Shown here piece by piece: positions 1 to 8,687 of a DNA stretch of 20,947 nt. The stretch is taken from NCBI GenBank assembly GCA_964242415.1, contig CAXTAT010000049.1:1-20947 (forward strand). The letters run 5' to 3'. Source of the DNA: DASWOJ01 sp964242415. GTDB lineage: Bacteria > Pseudomonadota > Alphaproteobacteria > Acetobacterales > Acetobacteraceae. A model generated the notes under the pieces. It had not been told where the DNA came from. It saw only the letters and a program-made list of their open reading frames with translations, and searched no databases. The position numbers and the translations under genes were made by a program. Each line of letters begins with the position of its first letter. Positions within the stretch are counted from its first letter, which is position 1.

Positions 1-53
1 GCACAGGCGTAGCCACCGAAGCCCACCAACACTCCACGCAGGTGGGTCAACAT
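1..53 (-). CDS. Partial 5' end of a possible Gfo/Idh/MocA-family oxidoreductase
   Basis: An ATG at 53 opens a frame that runs off the left edge after 17 codons. The peptide carries a GVLVGFGGYA stretch, which resembles the first beta strand and Gly-rich turn (GxGxxG/A) of an NAD(P)-binding Rossmann fold. That motif occurs at the very N-terminus of Gfo/Idh/MocA dehydrogenases, which are common companions of ribose-type ABC importers. The gene lies 133 bp past the permease stop on the same strand, so it could be the next gene of the transporter operon. No convincing ribosome binding site is visible. Only 17 residues are available, so the family call is a guess. Confidence 0.3.
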   Translation of the reverse strand, partial: MLTHLRGVLVGFGGYAC

Positions 54-186
54 CAGCCGTCCACACATGCACCACGCTGACCCCGGGCATCCACACGCCA
101 ACGCTGCGCCAACTTCGACTGCAAGCTCAAAGCGGTGCGGTGGGAAGCCGTCCCCCACTGCGTGCGCCAGCCCATGGCGAACCAGG

Positions 187-1224
187 TCAGCCCGCGCTCC
201 GATATTGCGCCCGCAGCCGCTGCGCATACACATTGACCACCAGCGCCAGCAGCAGCACCAAGCCGCGGATCAGGATTTTCAGGAAGCTGTCCATCCGCAC
301 ATGGTCCAGCCCGTTGTTCAGCACGCCCAGCACCAGCAGGCCCACGATGGTGTTGCCGATCCCGCCCTGGCCGCCGAACAGGCTGGTGCCGCCCACCACC
401 ACTGCCGATATCGAGTCCAGCAAGTAGTTGTCGAACTGGTTCTGCTGCGCGCTGCCGAAATACGCCACCCCCAGCATCCCAGCCAACCCCGAACACAGCG
501 CCGACACCAGCAGCGCCGCCCCCACCACGGCCTTCACCCCCACGCCGGAGTGCTCGGCCGCCTCCCGGTTGCCGCCCACCATGTAGATGTAGCGGCCGAA
601 CCGCGTGTAGGTCAGCACCAAGTGCCCGGCCAGCAGCACCGCCCCGGCCACCACGACGATCCAGGGCACCGGCCCGATCGACCCGCTGCCCAGCTCCAGC
701 ACGAGAGGCGGCACGCTGTAGGCGATCTGTCCCCGCACCAGCAGCGCGCAGATGCCGTTGCCGATCTGCAGCATCGCCAGCGTCATGATGAAGGACGGGA
801 TGCCGACCCGCGTGACGCCGAACGCCGTGACCGCCCCCAGCGCCAGGCACCCCGCGAACCCCGCCAGGATGGCGAGCACGCCGGGCAGCGGCAGGTTGGG
901 GATGTTCACACTGGCGTCCTGCACCGTCAGGAACGCAACCAGGATGCCGGCCGCGTTGGCGACGCTCGCGACGCTGAGGTCGATCTCGGCGCACAGGATC
1001 ACGTAGGTCAGCCCGACGGCGATGATCGCGGTGATCGACACCTGCTGCAGCACGTTGCCCAGGTTGGCCCAGGTCGCGAACGACGAGCTGGACACGCTGA
1101 ACAGCGCAACCAGCGCCGCAAGCGTCACCAGCGGCGCCAGGTTGCGGAGCTGCCCGCGCAGGCGGACCCACGCGGAGGCGCGCAGCGGCGCCTCGGCAAC
1201 GGCGGCCCCCTCATGCGGCGGCAA
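187..1224 (-). CDS. Ribose/xylose-type (CUT2) ABC transporter permease
   Basis: Inner-membrane permease of a sugar or sugar-like ABC importer, 345 residues, the usual length for RbsC-type permeases. The chain is almost entirely hydrophobic segments. It has family hallmarks: AIIAVGLTYVILCAEIDLSVASVANAAG (in pieces; the conserved GIDLSVGS-like loop is here EIDLSVASV), VTRVGIPSFIMTLAM, TRFGRYIYMVGGNREAAEHSGV, and a C-terminal AVVVGGTSLFGGQGGIGNTIVG. The frame opens at a TTG that overlaps the end of the ATPase gene by 14 bp, indicating translational coupling; no strong Shine-Dalgarno is seen, so the exact start is uncertain. It should work with the ATPase and binding protein encoded just upstream. 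The substrate cannot be told from sequence. Confidence 0.9.
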   Translation of the reverse strand: MPPHEGAAVAEAPLRASAWVRLRGQLRNLAPLVTLAALVALFSVSSSSFATWANLGNVLQQVSITAIIAVGLTYVILCAEIDLSVASVANAAGILVAFLTVQDASVNIPNLPLPGVLAILAGFAGCLALGAVTAFGVTRVGIPSFIMTLAMLQIGNGICALLVRGQIAYSVPPLVLELGSGSIGPVPWIVVVAGAVLLAGHLVLTYTRFGRYIYMVGGNREAAEHSGVGVKAVVGAALLVSALCSGLAGMLGVAYFGSAQQNQFDNYLLDSISAVVVGGTSLFGGQGGIGNTIVGLLVLGVLNNGLDHVRMDSFLKILIRGLVLLLALVVNVYAQRLRAQYRSAG

Positions 1225-2707
1225 GCAGGCGGTCCTTGCTCACGGCCTCGCCGGCGAACTCCCGGGCCACGCCGCCGCGCCGCATCACCAGGATGCGGTC
1301 GGCCAGGGACAGCACGGTCTCCGGCTCGGACGACACCACGACGATGCCGATCCCCCGTCCACGCAGGCCGCGCACGATGCGCACCACGTCGTCCTTCGCG
1401 CCGACATCCATGCCCCGCGTCGGCTCGCTGAGCAGCAGCACGCGCGGCAGGTGGGTCAGCCACCGTGCCAGCGCCACCTTCTGCTGGTTGCCGCCGGACA
1501 ACTGCCCCACCAGCCGGTCCACCAGCGGCGGGCGCACGCCGAGGTCCCGGACATGGCCGTCCGCGATCCGCCGCTCCGCCTGCGGGTGCAGCAGCACGCG
1601 GCCGATGCGGTCCAGGATGGCGATGCTGATGTTGCGGTACACCGGCTCCTGCGCGAACAGCATCGACCGGCGGCTTTCCGGCACGAAGGCGAGGCCGGCC
1701 CGCTTGGCGGCCGGCGTCCCCCCGCGCAGCCGCGCGACCCGCCCATCCACCCGCACCACCCCCCGGTCAAGCCGCAGCTTGCCCGACAGCGCCCGCGCCA
1801 GCTCCAGCTGGCCCGACCCCATGAAGCCGTAGATGCCCAGCACCTCGCCCGCCCGCACGTCGAGCGACACGTTCTCGAACAGCCCGGCCACGCTCAGCCC
1901 GCCGGCCTGCAGCACCACCGGGGCGCCGGAGTAGCCTTCAAGCTGCACCGCCCCGTCGTGCGCCTCGCCCAGCCGCTCGTGCCCGGCGCCGACCATGCGG
2001 TCGATCAGCCACGCCTTGCCCACCTCCCCCGCCGGCGCATCCCCGGCCAGGCGGCCGTTGCGGAACACCGTCACCTGGTCGGACACGCGCAGCACATCGT
2101 CCAGGAAGTGCGAGATGAACACAGTGCTGCGCCCGGTCTCGCGCAGCCGGGCCAGCAGGGCGAACAGCCGCTCGACCTCGGGCGGCGACAGGGCCGAGGT
2201 CGGCTCGTCCAGGATCAGGATGCGCGCACCGGACAGCAGCACGCGCGCCAGCTCCACCATCTGCTGCAATCCCAGCGGCAGCGAGCCGACCGGGGCGCCG
2301 GGGTCCACGTCGATGCACAGCGCCTGCAGTTGCCCCGCCGCCTGCGCCCGCATCCGCCGCCACGACACCAGGCCCAGGCGGTTGAGCGGCTGTGCGCCCA
2401 GCATCACGTTCTCCGCGACCGACAGCTCCGGCACCGTCGAAAGCTCCTGGTGCACCATGCCAATCCCGGCATCCCTGGCATCCCGTGCCGAGCGGAACCG
2501 CACGGGCCGGCCGTCCAGCCGCATCTCGCCCTCGTACTCCGTGTGCACCCCGGCGATGATCTTCATCAGCGTGCTCTTGCCGGCGCCGTTCTCGCCGACC
2601 AGGCCATGCACCTGGCCGCGGTGCAGCGCGAAATCGACGCCGCTGAGCGCCGCGACCCCGGCGAAGCGCTTCGCGATGCCGCGCAGCTCCAGCAACGGCC
2701 CGTCCAT
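1211..2707 (-). CDS. Sugar ABC transporter ATP-binding protein (RbsA/MglA-type, two ATPase domains)
   Basis: Cytoplasmic ATPase of the importer, about 500 residues with two fused nucleotide-binding domains, as usual for RbsA/XylG/MglA proteins. Domain 1 has Walker A GENGAGKST near residue 40, a degenerate signature LPLGLQQMVELAR and Walker B ILILDEPTSALS. Domain 2 has the degenerate Walker A region GIYGFMGSGQLELARAL, a good signature LSGGNQQKVALARWL, and a Walker B reading VLLLSEPTRGMDVGAK, where the normal Asp before the catalytic Glu is Ser. ATG at 2707 is chosen; a GTG at 2716, directly after the binding-protein stop, is an alternative, and neither has a clear ribosome binding site. The gene overlaps the permease by 14 bp and follows the binding protein with almost no gap, so the three form one operon. 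Confidence 0.92.
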   Translation of the reverse strand: MDGPLLELRGIAKRFAGVAALSGVDFALHRGQVHGLVGENGAGKSTLMKIIAGVHTEYEGEMRLDGRPVRFRSARDARDAGIGMVHQELSTVPELSVAENVMLGAQPLNRLGLVSWRRMRAQAAGQLQALCIDVDPGAPVGSLPLGLQQMVELARVLLSGARILILDEPTSALSPPEVERLFALLARLRETGRSTVFISHFLDDVLRVSDQVTVFRNGRLAGDAPAGEVGKAWLIDRMVGAGHERLGEAHDGAVQLEGYSGAPVVLQAGGLSVAGLFENVSLDVRAGEVLGIYGFMGSGQLELARALSGKLRLDRGVVRVDGRVARLRGGTPAAKRAGLAFVPESRRSMLFAQEPVYRNISIAILDRIGRVLLHPQAERRIADGHVRDLGVRPPLVDRLVGQLSGGNQQKVALARWLTHLPRVLLLSEPTRGMDVGAKDDVVRIVRGLRGRGIGIVVVSSEPETVLSLADRILVMRRGGVAREFAGEAVSKDRLLAAA

Positions 2708-2719
2708 GCCCGGCACCCG

Positions 2720-3739
2720 CTAGATCAGGAAGTTCCGCTCCATCCAGGCCATCCCGGGCGCATTGGCCTTGGTGACGACGGGACCGTCGGTGATGACCGA
2801 CTTCGGGATGCCGCCCTCCCCGCCCTTCTCGCCCATCATGACCGCGGCTACGCCCGCCACGATGGCCCCGCCGTGGATGCGGCAGGACGGGTTGCGCACC
2901 GTCGCGTGCATGCGGCCGTCCCCGACGGCGGCCAGGGCCGGCGGCATGGCGTCGCAGCCGCCGATCTTGATGTCGGTCCGCCCGCGCGACTTCATCACGT
3001 TGTAGGCGGCCAGCGCCATGTCGTCGTTGTGGAAGTAGGCCGCGCTGATCTTGGGATACTTGGTCAGGTGGGTGTCCCAGATGCGCGCCACCTTGGTCAC
3101 GTCCCAGTCGCCGGGCTGGGTGTCCAGCACCTCCACCTTGGGAAAGCGCTTCAGCACGCTCTCGAAGCCGCGGGCCCGGCCCTGCGCCCCGGTGTGGCCC
3201 AGCGCGCCCTGGGTCATGATGACCGTGCCCTCGCCGCCAATGGCGTCCATCAGCGCCTGCGTCACGGAGGCGCCCATGAACTCGTTGTCCGGCGCCAGGA
3301 AGGAGTGGACGTTGACCTGGTCCAGCGGCGCGATCAGCGTGTCCATGTCGATCACCGGCACGCCGGCGTCGATCATTTTGCGCACCGGCGCCGTCAGCGT
3401 GCCGATGCCGAAGGCCTGGATCGCCACGAAGTCCCATTTCTGCGACGCCATGTTGTCGATGGCGCCGCGCTGCCGGGTGGCGTTCAGCTCGCCGTCGAAC
3501 CAGGTCACGTCCACGTTGTACAGGCGGCCCCAGTACTCCGCCGCGGCCTTGCCTTGCGCGCACCACGTCGCCTGCAGCCCGGCATTGGAGAAGGCCGCCC
3601 GCAACGGCTTGTCCGACCGGCCCATCTCGGCCGCGGCAGCCGGGTCCACCGACGCCAGCACGGACGCGCCCGCCCCGGCGGCGATGGCCGCCAGAAGCAG
3701 CGCGCGGCGATTGGTTGGCGGGATCGCGTGATCATCCAT
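2720..3739 (-). CDS. Periplasmic sugar-binding protein of the ABC importer (Peripla_BP_4 type)
   Basis: Ligand-capturing protein of the importer, 339 residues. The start is the ATG at 3739, because a GGGAAGG Shine-Dalgarno lies about 8 bp upstream and an export signal follows at once: NRRALLLAAIAAGAGASVLA, ending near PAAAA. The double Arg followed by a hydrophobic run suggests Tat export, although the motif is loose. An in-frame upstream ATG at 3874 would bury the signal under a 45-residue extension and is rejected. The mature part has the type I periplasmic-binding fold pattern: RAAFSNAGLQATWCAQGKAAAEYW, WDFVAIQAFG, DAGVPVIDMDT, IIMTQG-like VIMTQGALGHTGAQGRARGFE and YFHNDDMALAAYNVM. It is first in the operon, as typical. 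The ligand is probably a sugar, polyol or similar compound. Confidence 0.9.
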   Translation of the reverse strand: MDDHAIPPTNRRALLLAAIAAGAGASVLASVDPAAAAEMGRSDKPLRAAFSNAGLQATWCAQGKAAAEYWGRLYNVDVTWFDGELNATRQRGAIDNMASQKWDFVAIQAFGIGTLTAPVRKMIDAGVPVIDMDTLIAPLDQVNVHSFLAPDNEFMGASVTQALMDAIGGEGTVIMTQGALGHTGAQGRARGFESVLKRFPKVEVLDTQPGDWDVTKVARIWDTHLTKYPKISAAYFHNDDMALAAYNVMKSRGRTDIKIGGCDAMPPALAAVGDGRMHATVRNPSCRIHGGAIVAGVAAVMMGEKGGEGGIPKSVITDGPVVTKANAPGMAWMERNFLI

Positions 3740-4141
3740 GGCGTCGGCCTTCCCTGTGCCCGGGCGATCAAAGCGCCACCCGTTTGCGCCCCCAGCTTGC
3801 GTCACAGCCTCCGGTCGTTGCAAGGAGCAACTTGCCGCAGCCGGACACACCACACCCCGAGACGGGGAGCACACGGCAGGGCACCGTCAACTTGGCCTCC
3901 CCCGGGTTTGCGGGATGCGGCTGGGCCAGGTGATCCCCCACGGTTTCCGTGCTTCTTCGCACCACCGCTGAAGACGTGAGGGCGCCGCCATCCGTCCTGC
4001 CGGCGCCGACCTGGCTTCGAACCACGCCCCATCTTGGTGCGGCCAGCTTCCCTGCACCAGTCAGCCGATCCGCGCACCACCCTGATCCAAACTGCTGATC
4101 GATCCTTTGACAACGATCTCGGCACGTATTAGTCTTATATA
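3740..4141. promoter_or_regulatory. Divergent intergenic region between the ABC importer and the iclR operon
   Basis: About 400 bp separate the outward-facing binding-protein and iclR genes, so promoters for both operons should lie here. A GTTGC-AAGGA-GCAAC dyad sits at 3817-3831. A TTGACA hexamer is at 4107-4112 and a perfect TATAAT at 4138-4143, but they are 25 bp apart, too far for a standard sigma-70 pair. TATTAG at 4127-4132 gives a 14-bp spacing, which is short. The right part is noticeably more AT-rich than the surroundings. I see no gene in it; the long antisense frames crossing it have no protein-like features. Confidence 0.5.
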
Positions 4142-4921
4142 ATGGATCGTGGTCCCAACATGCAAGACTTTGGTGGCCTCGGCTCGATTGCGAAGGCGTT
4201 TGCAATCCTTGAGTATGTCGGCACGGCGAAGCGGCGGAGCCTGGCCGACATCATGTCGGCGATCGGCCTGCCAAGAAGCACGCTGCTGCGCATGATCGCC
4301 ACACTGGTTGAGCTTGGTTTCCTTCGTCGTGCCGGCCACGGCGAGTATTGCGTCACGCTCAAGCTCTGGCGCATCGGTTGCAACGCCGTCGATTATGAGG
4401 GCGTGCGGGACAACGTGATACCGATGCTGCAACGTCTGGTGGAGCAGACGAAGGAGACATCGCTCTACACCGTCTATGACGCCGGGCAGGCGACCTACGT
4501 GGAAAAGGTTGACGGCCTGCATCCCATCCGGTCTTACGCCGTCGTTGGAAGCCACTCTCCCGCCTATGCCACCGCGACGGGAAAGGCTCTACTCGCCTGG
4601 CAGACCGAGGCCGAGATAATACGGGTCGGTCAATCAGCCGTGCAATTGACGGATACCACGCTGATCGGTGTGGACGCACTGCTAGCCCAGGCCGCCGAGA
4701 TCCGTCGAACAGGCATCGCGATCAATCGCGGGGAATGGCGATCCGGTGTCTGGGGTATCGCGGCACCGGTGTTCGGGCGTGACCGGCTTGCGGTCGCGGC
4801 CATTGGGGTGACCGGTCCACGTGACCGCATCGAGTCGCAAATAGACACCTTCGCTGCGGTTGTGTCGGCCGTCGCGCGTGAGTTGTCTGCCTATCATGGG
4901 GCGCTTTCCATGTCTGCGTAA
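4142..4921 (+). CDS. IclR-family transcriptional regulator
   Basis: Transcription factor of up to 259 residues with the standard IclR layout. The N-terminal winged helix-turn-helix covers about residues 12-75 (GSIAKAFAILEYV, then SLADIMSAIGLPRSTLLRMIATLVELGFL). The C-terminal effector-binding domain contains SLYTVYDAGQATYVEKVDG, PAYATATGKALLAW and GIAINRGEWRSGVWGIAAPVFG. It is the first gene of a plus-strand catabolic cluster, 35 bp before the MFS gene, and probably controls it in response to a pathway compound. The start is uncertain: the ATG at 4142 overlaps a perfect TATAAT (4138-4143) and has no ribosome binding site, so the ATG at 4160 may be the real start. G+C looks lower than in the ABC operon to the left, which hints at separate ancestry. 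Confidence 0.93.
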   Translation: MDRGPNMQDFGGLGSIAKAFAILEYVGTAKRRSLADIMSAIGLPRSTLLRMIATLVELGFLRRAGHGEYCVTLKLWRIGCNAVDYEGVRDNVIPMLQRLVEQTKETSLYTVYDAGQATYVEKVDGLHPIRSYAVVGSHSPAYATATGKALLAWQTEAEIIRVGQSAVQLTDTTLIGVDALLAQAAEIRRTGIAINRGEWRSGVWGIAAPVFGRDRLAVAAIGVTGPRDRIESQIDTFAAVVSAVARELSAYHGALSMSA

Positions 4922-4956
4922 CCGCGCCATCAGAGCGCATCGGGGGAGGTACAAGA

Positions 4957-6342
4957 ATGACAATTGAGAAGGGTGGCTTTGCCGCCATGCCGGCTGATGT
5001 GCGGGTAAAGCACGCTCGTCGGGCTGTCATTGCTGCGACTGTTGGTACAACGATCGAGTGGTACGACTTCTACGTCTACGGCCTCGTCGCAGCATTAGTG
5101 TTCGGCAAGCTGTACTTCCCAAGCCATGAGCCCTTCGCAGCGACGCTGCTTGCATTCTCGACCTTCTTCCTGGGCTTCGTGGCGCGCCCAGTGGGCGCCG
5201 CGCTGTTCGGCCATTTCGGTGACCGTATCGGCCGCAAGACGACGCTGATTACCACGCTCGTCCTGATGGGCGTTAGCACCATCCTGGTCGGATGCATTCC
5301 CAGCTACAGCATGGTCGGCATCTGGGGCGGCATTATGTTGACCATCTTGCGGGTGCTGCAAGGTATCGGAGTTGGCGGTGAATGGGGTGGGTCCGTCGCG
5401 GTCGCGACGGAGTGGTCGGAGTTCAACGGCCGTCGGGGACTGGCTGGAAGCTGGCCGCAGTTCGGTTCACCGCTTGGATTGCTGCTAGCCGTGCTTGTGC
5501 TGACTGTCGTCAGCCACGCCGGGACAACGGAATGGTTCGAGACCGTAGGGTGGCGCATACCGTTCCTGTTGAGTTTCGTGCTGATCGGTGTTGGTCTCTA
5601 CATCCGGCTTGGCGTCCTTGAGACGCCCGTGTTTGAGGCGATGCGGGAGAAGCACCAAGTGCATCGCACGCCCGTGTTGGACGTCATGCGTGATCACTGG
5701 CGGGAGATTATTTTGACCTGCCTGATCCGGACCGGGCAGCAGGCACCTTTCGTGATCTTCACGACTTTCCTGATCTCTTACGGGTCGGGCACGCTGCACC
5801 TGTCCAAGGACTTTCTGTTCAACTCCGTTCTCGCCGCGTCCTGCATCTCGCTCGTAACAACACCCCTTTTCGGTTATATCTCCGACCGCATCGGGCGCCG
5901 GAGGATGTACCTTATCGGTGCAGCCGTGATGCTGGCCTTCGCCTTTCCGTATTACTGGATGATCGACAGCGGTACACCGGCCCTGGTTGTCTTGGGCGTG
6001 CTGCTGTCCCTGCCGGTTCATGACATGCAATACGGCCCGCAGGCAGCCTTCATCGCCGAGAGTTTCCCGCCGAGCGTGCGCTATAGCGGTGCGTCGATCG
6101 GTTACCAGCTTGCCTCCATCACATCGGGCGGTCCCGCACCACTCATCGCCGCCTGGCTGTTGCATACATACAATTCGTCTTTCGCAATCAGTGTGTATCT
6201 GGCGGTGATCGCGGCGATAAGCCTAGTTTCTGCATTCTTCCTACGCGATCGCTCGCAGGACGACTACGGCAAGGACGAGGGTTGGAGGACCAGCGCCGAC
6301 GTGCTGCCGGCGACTGCTACGCAGAACGTGCCGACTGCCTGA
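4957..6342 (+). CDS. MFS transporter, metabolite:H+ symporter (MHS) type
   Basis: Inner-membrane proton-coupled carrier, 461 residues with about twelve hydrophobic segments. MHS (shikimate/alpha-ketoglutarate/proline-betaine permease-like) signatures are clear: GTTIEWYDFYVYG at about residue 29, ALFGHFGDRIGRKTTL in the loop between helices 2 and 3, RVLQGIGVGGEWGGSVAVATE, and a second-half loop SDRIGRRRMYLIG. Family substrates are mostly small carboxylates and aromatic acids. A strong GGGGGAGG ribosome binding site (4942-4949) fixes the start. The gene lies between iclR and the monooxygenase with short gaps, so it probably imports the compound that the downstream enzymes degrade. Confidence 0.93.
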   Translation: MTIEKGGFAAMPADVRVKHARRAVIAATVGTTIEWYDFYVYGLVAALVFGKLYFPSHEPFAATLLAFSTFFLGFVARPVGAALFGHFGDRIGRKTTLITTLVLMGVSTILVGCIPSYSMVGIWGGIMLTILRVLQGIGVGGEWGGSVAVATEWSEFNGRRGLAGSWPQFGSPLGLLLAVLVLTVVSHAGTTEWFETVGWRIPFLLSFVLIGVGLYIRLGVLETPVFEAMREKHQVHRTPVLDVMRDHWREIILTCLIRTGQQAPFVIFTTFLISYGSGTLHLSKDFLFNSVLAASCISLVTTPLFGYISDRIGRRRMYLIGAAVMLAFAFPYYWMIDSGTPALVVLGVLLSLPVHDMQYGPQAAFIAESFPPSVRYSGASIGYQLASITSGGPAPLIAAWLLHTYNSSFAISVYLAVIAAISLVSAFFLRDRSQDDYGKDEGWRTSADVLPATATQNVPTA

Positions 6343-6375
6343 GACATCAGAAACAACAACCAAGGAGATCACTCG

Positions 6376-7515
6376 ATGTTGGCGAAACCCGATATCCTGC
6401 CCGAGGTATCACCCCTTGCTCGCCTGCCGCAGAACAAGCTGATCCTCGGCCTGTTCCTGCCGATGCAGGAAGGCGCTTGGAGCCCATCCAGCGCGCCCCG
6501 TGCCACGTCCTGGACGTTCGACTACATCGCCCAGTGCACCAAGACGGCGGAGGCGCTCGGCTTTGACCTCGCCTTCGGTCTTGCGCAGTGGCTGGGGAAG
6601 GGCGGCTACGGCGGGGAAACGCACTTCCGCGAGCACGAGGTGGACCCGATCATCGCCAATGCCGCCTTGGCCGCCATGACGAAGTCGATCATCCTGATCA
6701 ACACCGTCCACGTCCTATACGCCTGGCACCCGTTACACTTGGCGAAGTTCGGAGCGGCCATTCACCACATCAGCGGCGGCCGCTGGGGCATCAACGTCGT
6801 GACCGGCTACAAGCCCAGCGAGTATCGCATGTTCGGTCTCGATCCGATCGAGCACGACCACCGCTACGTCATGGCCGACGAGTTCACCACGCTGATGGAG
6901 CGGCTCTGGGCCGAGGATGAGGAGCTTACCTACAACGGCCGTTTCTGGAGCGTCGAGAAAGCATACCTGGCACCAAAGCCCGGCCGCGAACGCCCCTTCC
7001 TCGTCAATGCCGCCTCATCTGGCGCCGGGTTGGACTATGCGGCGAAGCATTCGGACCTGATCTTCATCACCAGTCCGGCCGGTGCCGACCCGACCAAGGC
7101 CTGCGAGGCGCTCCCCGCCGTGAATGCCAAGATCAAGGCCTTGGCACGCCAATACGGCCGTGAGGTCCGCACCGTCATCAACCCGCATGTCATCTGCCGC
7201 GAGACGGAGGTGGAGGCCAAGGCGGCCTACCAAATGATCCTGGAGCACGAGGATCCCGTCGCCGCGGACAACTTCGTCAAGGCCTTCGTCGGCGGCGATA
7301 CCGCGTCATGGCGGGGCCATAGCCGGGCTCAGTGGGTGATCGGTGGCAACGTGCACCTTGTCGGCACGCCCGAGCAGATCGTCGACTGGTTCGGCCGCCT
7401 GCATGAGGCGGGTTGCGATGGCGTCCAGGTCAATTTCTACGACTACCTGCCGGACCTTGCGTTCTTCGGCCGGAAAGTCATGCCTCTCATGAAACAGGCG
7501 GGACTTCGCACATGA
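6376..7515 (+). CDS. LLM-class FMN-dependent monooxygenase (SfnG/RutA-like)
   Basis: Bacterial-luciferase-fold flavin monooxygenase, 379 residues, soluble. It should use FMNH2 supplied by a separate reductase and O2 to oxygenate an organic substrate. Family features in order are the strand NKLILGLFLP, TSWTFDYIAQCTKTAEALGFDLAFG, the conserved HPLHLAKFGAAIHHISGGRWGINVVTGY block, EHDHRYVMADEFTTLMERLW, NGRFWSVEKAYLAPKP, and SSGAGLDYAAKHSDLIFIT. This arrangement most resembles dimethylsulfone monooxygenase SfnG and related enzymes, but the substrate is unknown. A good AAGGAG site at 6362-6367 supports the start. The stop overlaps the next gene as ATGA. A matching flavin reductase appears to have been the sixth gene of the operon, now broken. 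Confidence 0.9.
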   Translation: MLAKPDILPEVSPLARLPQNKLILGLFLPMQEGAWSPSSAPRATSWTFDYIAQCTKTAEALGFDLAFGLAQWLGKGGYGGETHFREHEVDPIIANAALAAMTKSIILINTVHVLYAWHPLHLAKFGAAIHHISGGRWGINVVTGYKPSEYRMFGLDPIEHDHRYVMADEFTTLMERLWAEDEELTYNGRFWSVEKAYLAPKPGRERPFLVNAASSGAGLDYAAKHSDLIFITSPAGADPTKACEALPAVNAKIKALARQYGREVRTVINPHVICRETEVEAKAAYQMILEHEDPVAADNFVKAFVGGDTASWRGHSRAQWVIGGNVHLVGTPEQIVDWFGRLHEAGCDGVQVNFYDYLPDLAFFGRKVMPLMKQAGLRT

Positions 7516-8687
7516 ATAATGGGCCGCTGAACGGTATCCGTGTTCTCGAGTTTGGGCAGATCGCGGCTGGGCCTTTCGTCGGGATGCTGCTTGCCGATTT
7601 GGGGGCGGACGTGGTCAAGGTGGAGCGGCCGGACGGCGGCGATGGCATGCGGGACTGGCCTCCGCTGGTGTCTGATGGCTCCGGCGGCGACCGCTTCAGC
7701 GGCAATTTCGCGTCGCTGAACCGCAACAAGCGGAGCATGGGGCTGGACCTGAAGGACCCGGCGGCCATCGACCGGCTTCGCGGCTTGTGCAGCCAGGTGG
7801 ACGTCGTCGTCGAGAATTTCCGCCCAGGCGTTCTGGACCGGCTGGGACTGGGCTACAAGCCGTTGGCGGCCGGCAACCCGCGCCTGGTATACTGTTCAGT
7901 CTCCGGCTACGGCCAGTCGGGTTCGTATGCCAACAAGGGTGCGTTCGACGTCACCGTCCAGGCGATGAGCGGCCTCATGAGTGTGACCGGCGAGCGGACC
8001 GGTCCACCGGTGAAATGCGGCGTCCCGGTCGGCGACTTCGCATCCGGCCTGTATGCGGCCTACTGCATCACAGCCGCGCTCCGCCAGGCAGCCGCAACCG
8101 GCCAGGGAAGCCACATCGACTGCTCGATGCTTGGCAGCCTGCTGGGCATCTCGGCGTTGCAGACCAGCGAGTTCTACGGCACCGGCGTGGCGCCGGCCCG
8201 GCTCGGCTCGGCTCACCCCCGCAATGCCCCCTATCAGGCGTTCGAGGCAAGTGACGGCCCCTTCGTCGTTGCAGCTGGCAATCAGGACCTCTGGCGGCGC
8301 TTCTGCGCCGTCGTCGACTGTCTGGACCTGGTCACCGACGAACGGTTCTCCACCCAGGAGCAGCGGGCGCGAAATCAAGGTGCGCTGGCTGATCTCATGC
8401 AGCCGGTCTTCGGCCGGAAGACACGGGCCGCCTGGCTCGTCGCCCTCGATGCCAGCGGTGTTCCTTGCGCGCCGGTCAACGACTTCGCCGATATCTTGGC
8501 GGACCCGCATGTGGCCGCGATGGGCCTCGTGCACCAGATGGCGCTGCCCAACGGGGTGCAGACCCCAACCATAGGCTTTCCCATCGCGATCAGCGGCTTC
8601 GACTTCAAGATCAATCGCCGTCCACCCATGCTTGGCGAGCACACCGACGAGGTCTTCCAAGAATGGATGACCGAGAGAGAGGCATGA
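7512..8687 (+). CDS. CaiB/BaiF (class III) CoA-transferase
   Basis: Family III CoA-transferase, 391 residues, moving CoA between carboxylic acids via an aspartyl intermediate. Seen: N-terminal LNGIRVLEFGQIAAGPFVGMLLADLGADVVKVERP (in pieces), SLNRNKRSMGLDLKDP, VDVVVENFRPGVLDRLGLGY, VYCSVSGYGQSG and KGAFDVTVQAMSGLMSVTG, where the Asp near residue 146 matches the catalytic Asp of formyl-CoA transferase. The C-terminal half has the usual PCAPVNDFADILADPHVAAMG. The ATG at 7512 overlaps the monooxygenase stop and is preferred over an earlier in-frame start that would lie inside that gene. It probably activates the imported acid, or an oxidation product, to its CoA thioester for the crotonase next door. 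Confidence 0.93.
   Translation: MNNGPLNGIRVLEFGQIAAGPFVGMLLADLGADVVKVERPDGGDGMRDWPPLVSDGSGGDRFSGNFASLNRNKRSMGLDLKDPAAIDRLRGLCSQVDVVVENFRPGVLDRLGLGYKPLAAGNPRLVYCSVSGYGQSGSYANKGAFDVTVQAMSGLMSVTGERTGPPVKCGVPVGDFASGLYAAYCITAALRQAAATGQGSHIDCSMLGSLLGISALQTSEFYGTGVAPARLGSAHPRNAPYQAFEASDGPFVVAAGNQDLWRRFCAVVDCLDLVTDERFSTQEQRARNQGALADLMQPVFGRKTRAAWLVALDASGVPCAPVNDFADILADPHVAAMGLVHQMALPNGVQTPTIGFPIAISGFDFKINRRPPMLGEHTDEVFQEWMTEREA

Noticed and set aside
54..186. A small gene in the gap after the permease
   Set aside because: Frames here are extensions of antisense frames, without start signals or recognisable motifs.
1938..3566. A 542-codon minus-strand frame across the ATPase and binding-protein genes
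   Set aside because: It is a shifted frame of the two real genes with Arg/Gly-rich nonsense composition.
3740..3874. Longer start for the sugar-binding protein
   Set aside because: It would place 45 residues before the export signal, and the ATG at 3739 has a good ribosome binding site.
1022..3979. A 985-codon plus-strand open frame
   Set aside because: It is antisense to the ABC importer genes. Its product is a His/Arg/Gln-rich low-complexity chain without domains, as expected from the reverse of GC-rich coding DNA.
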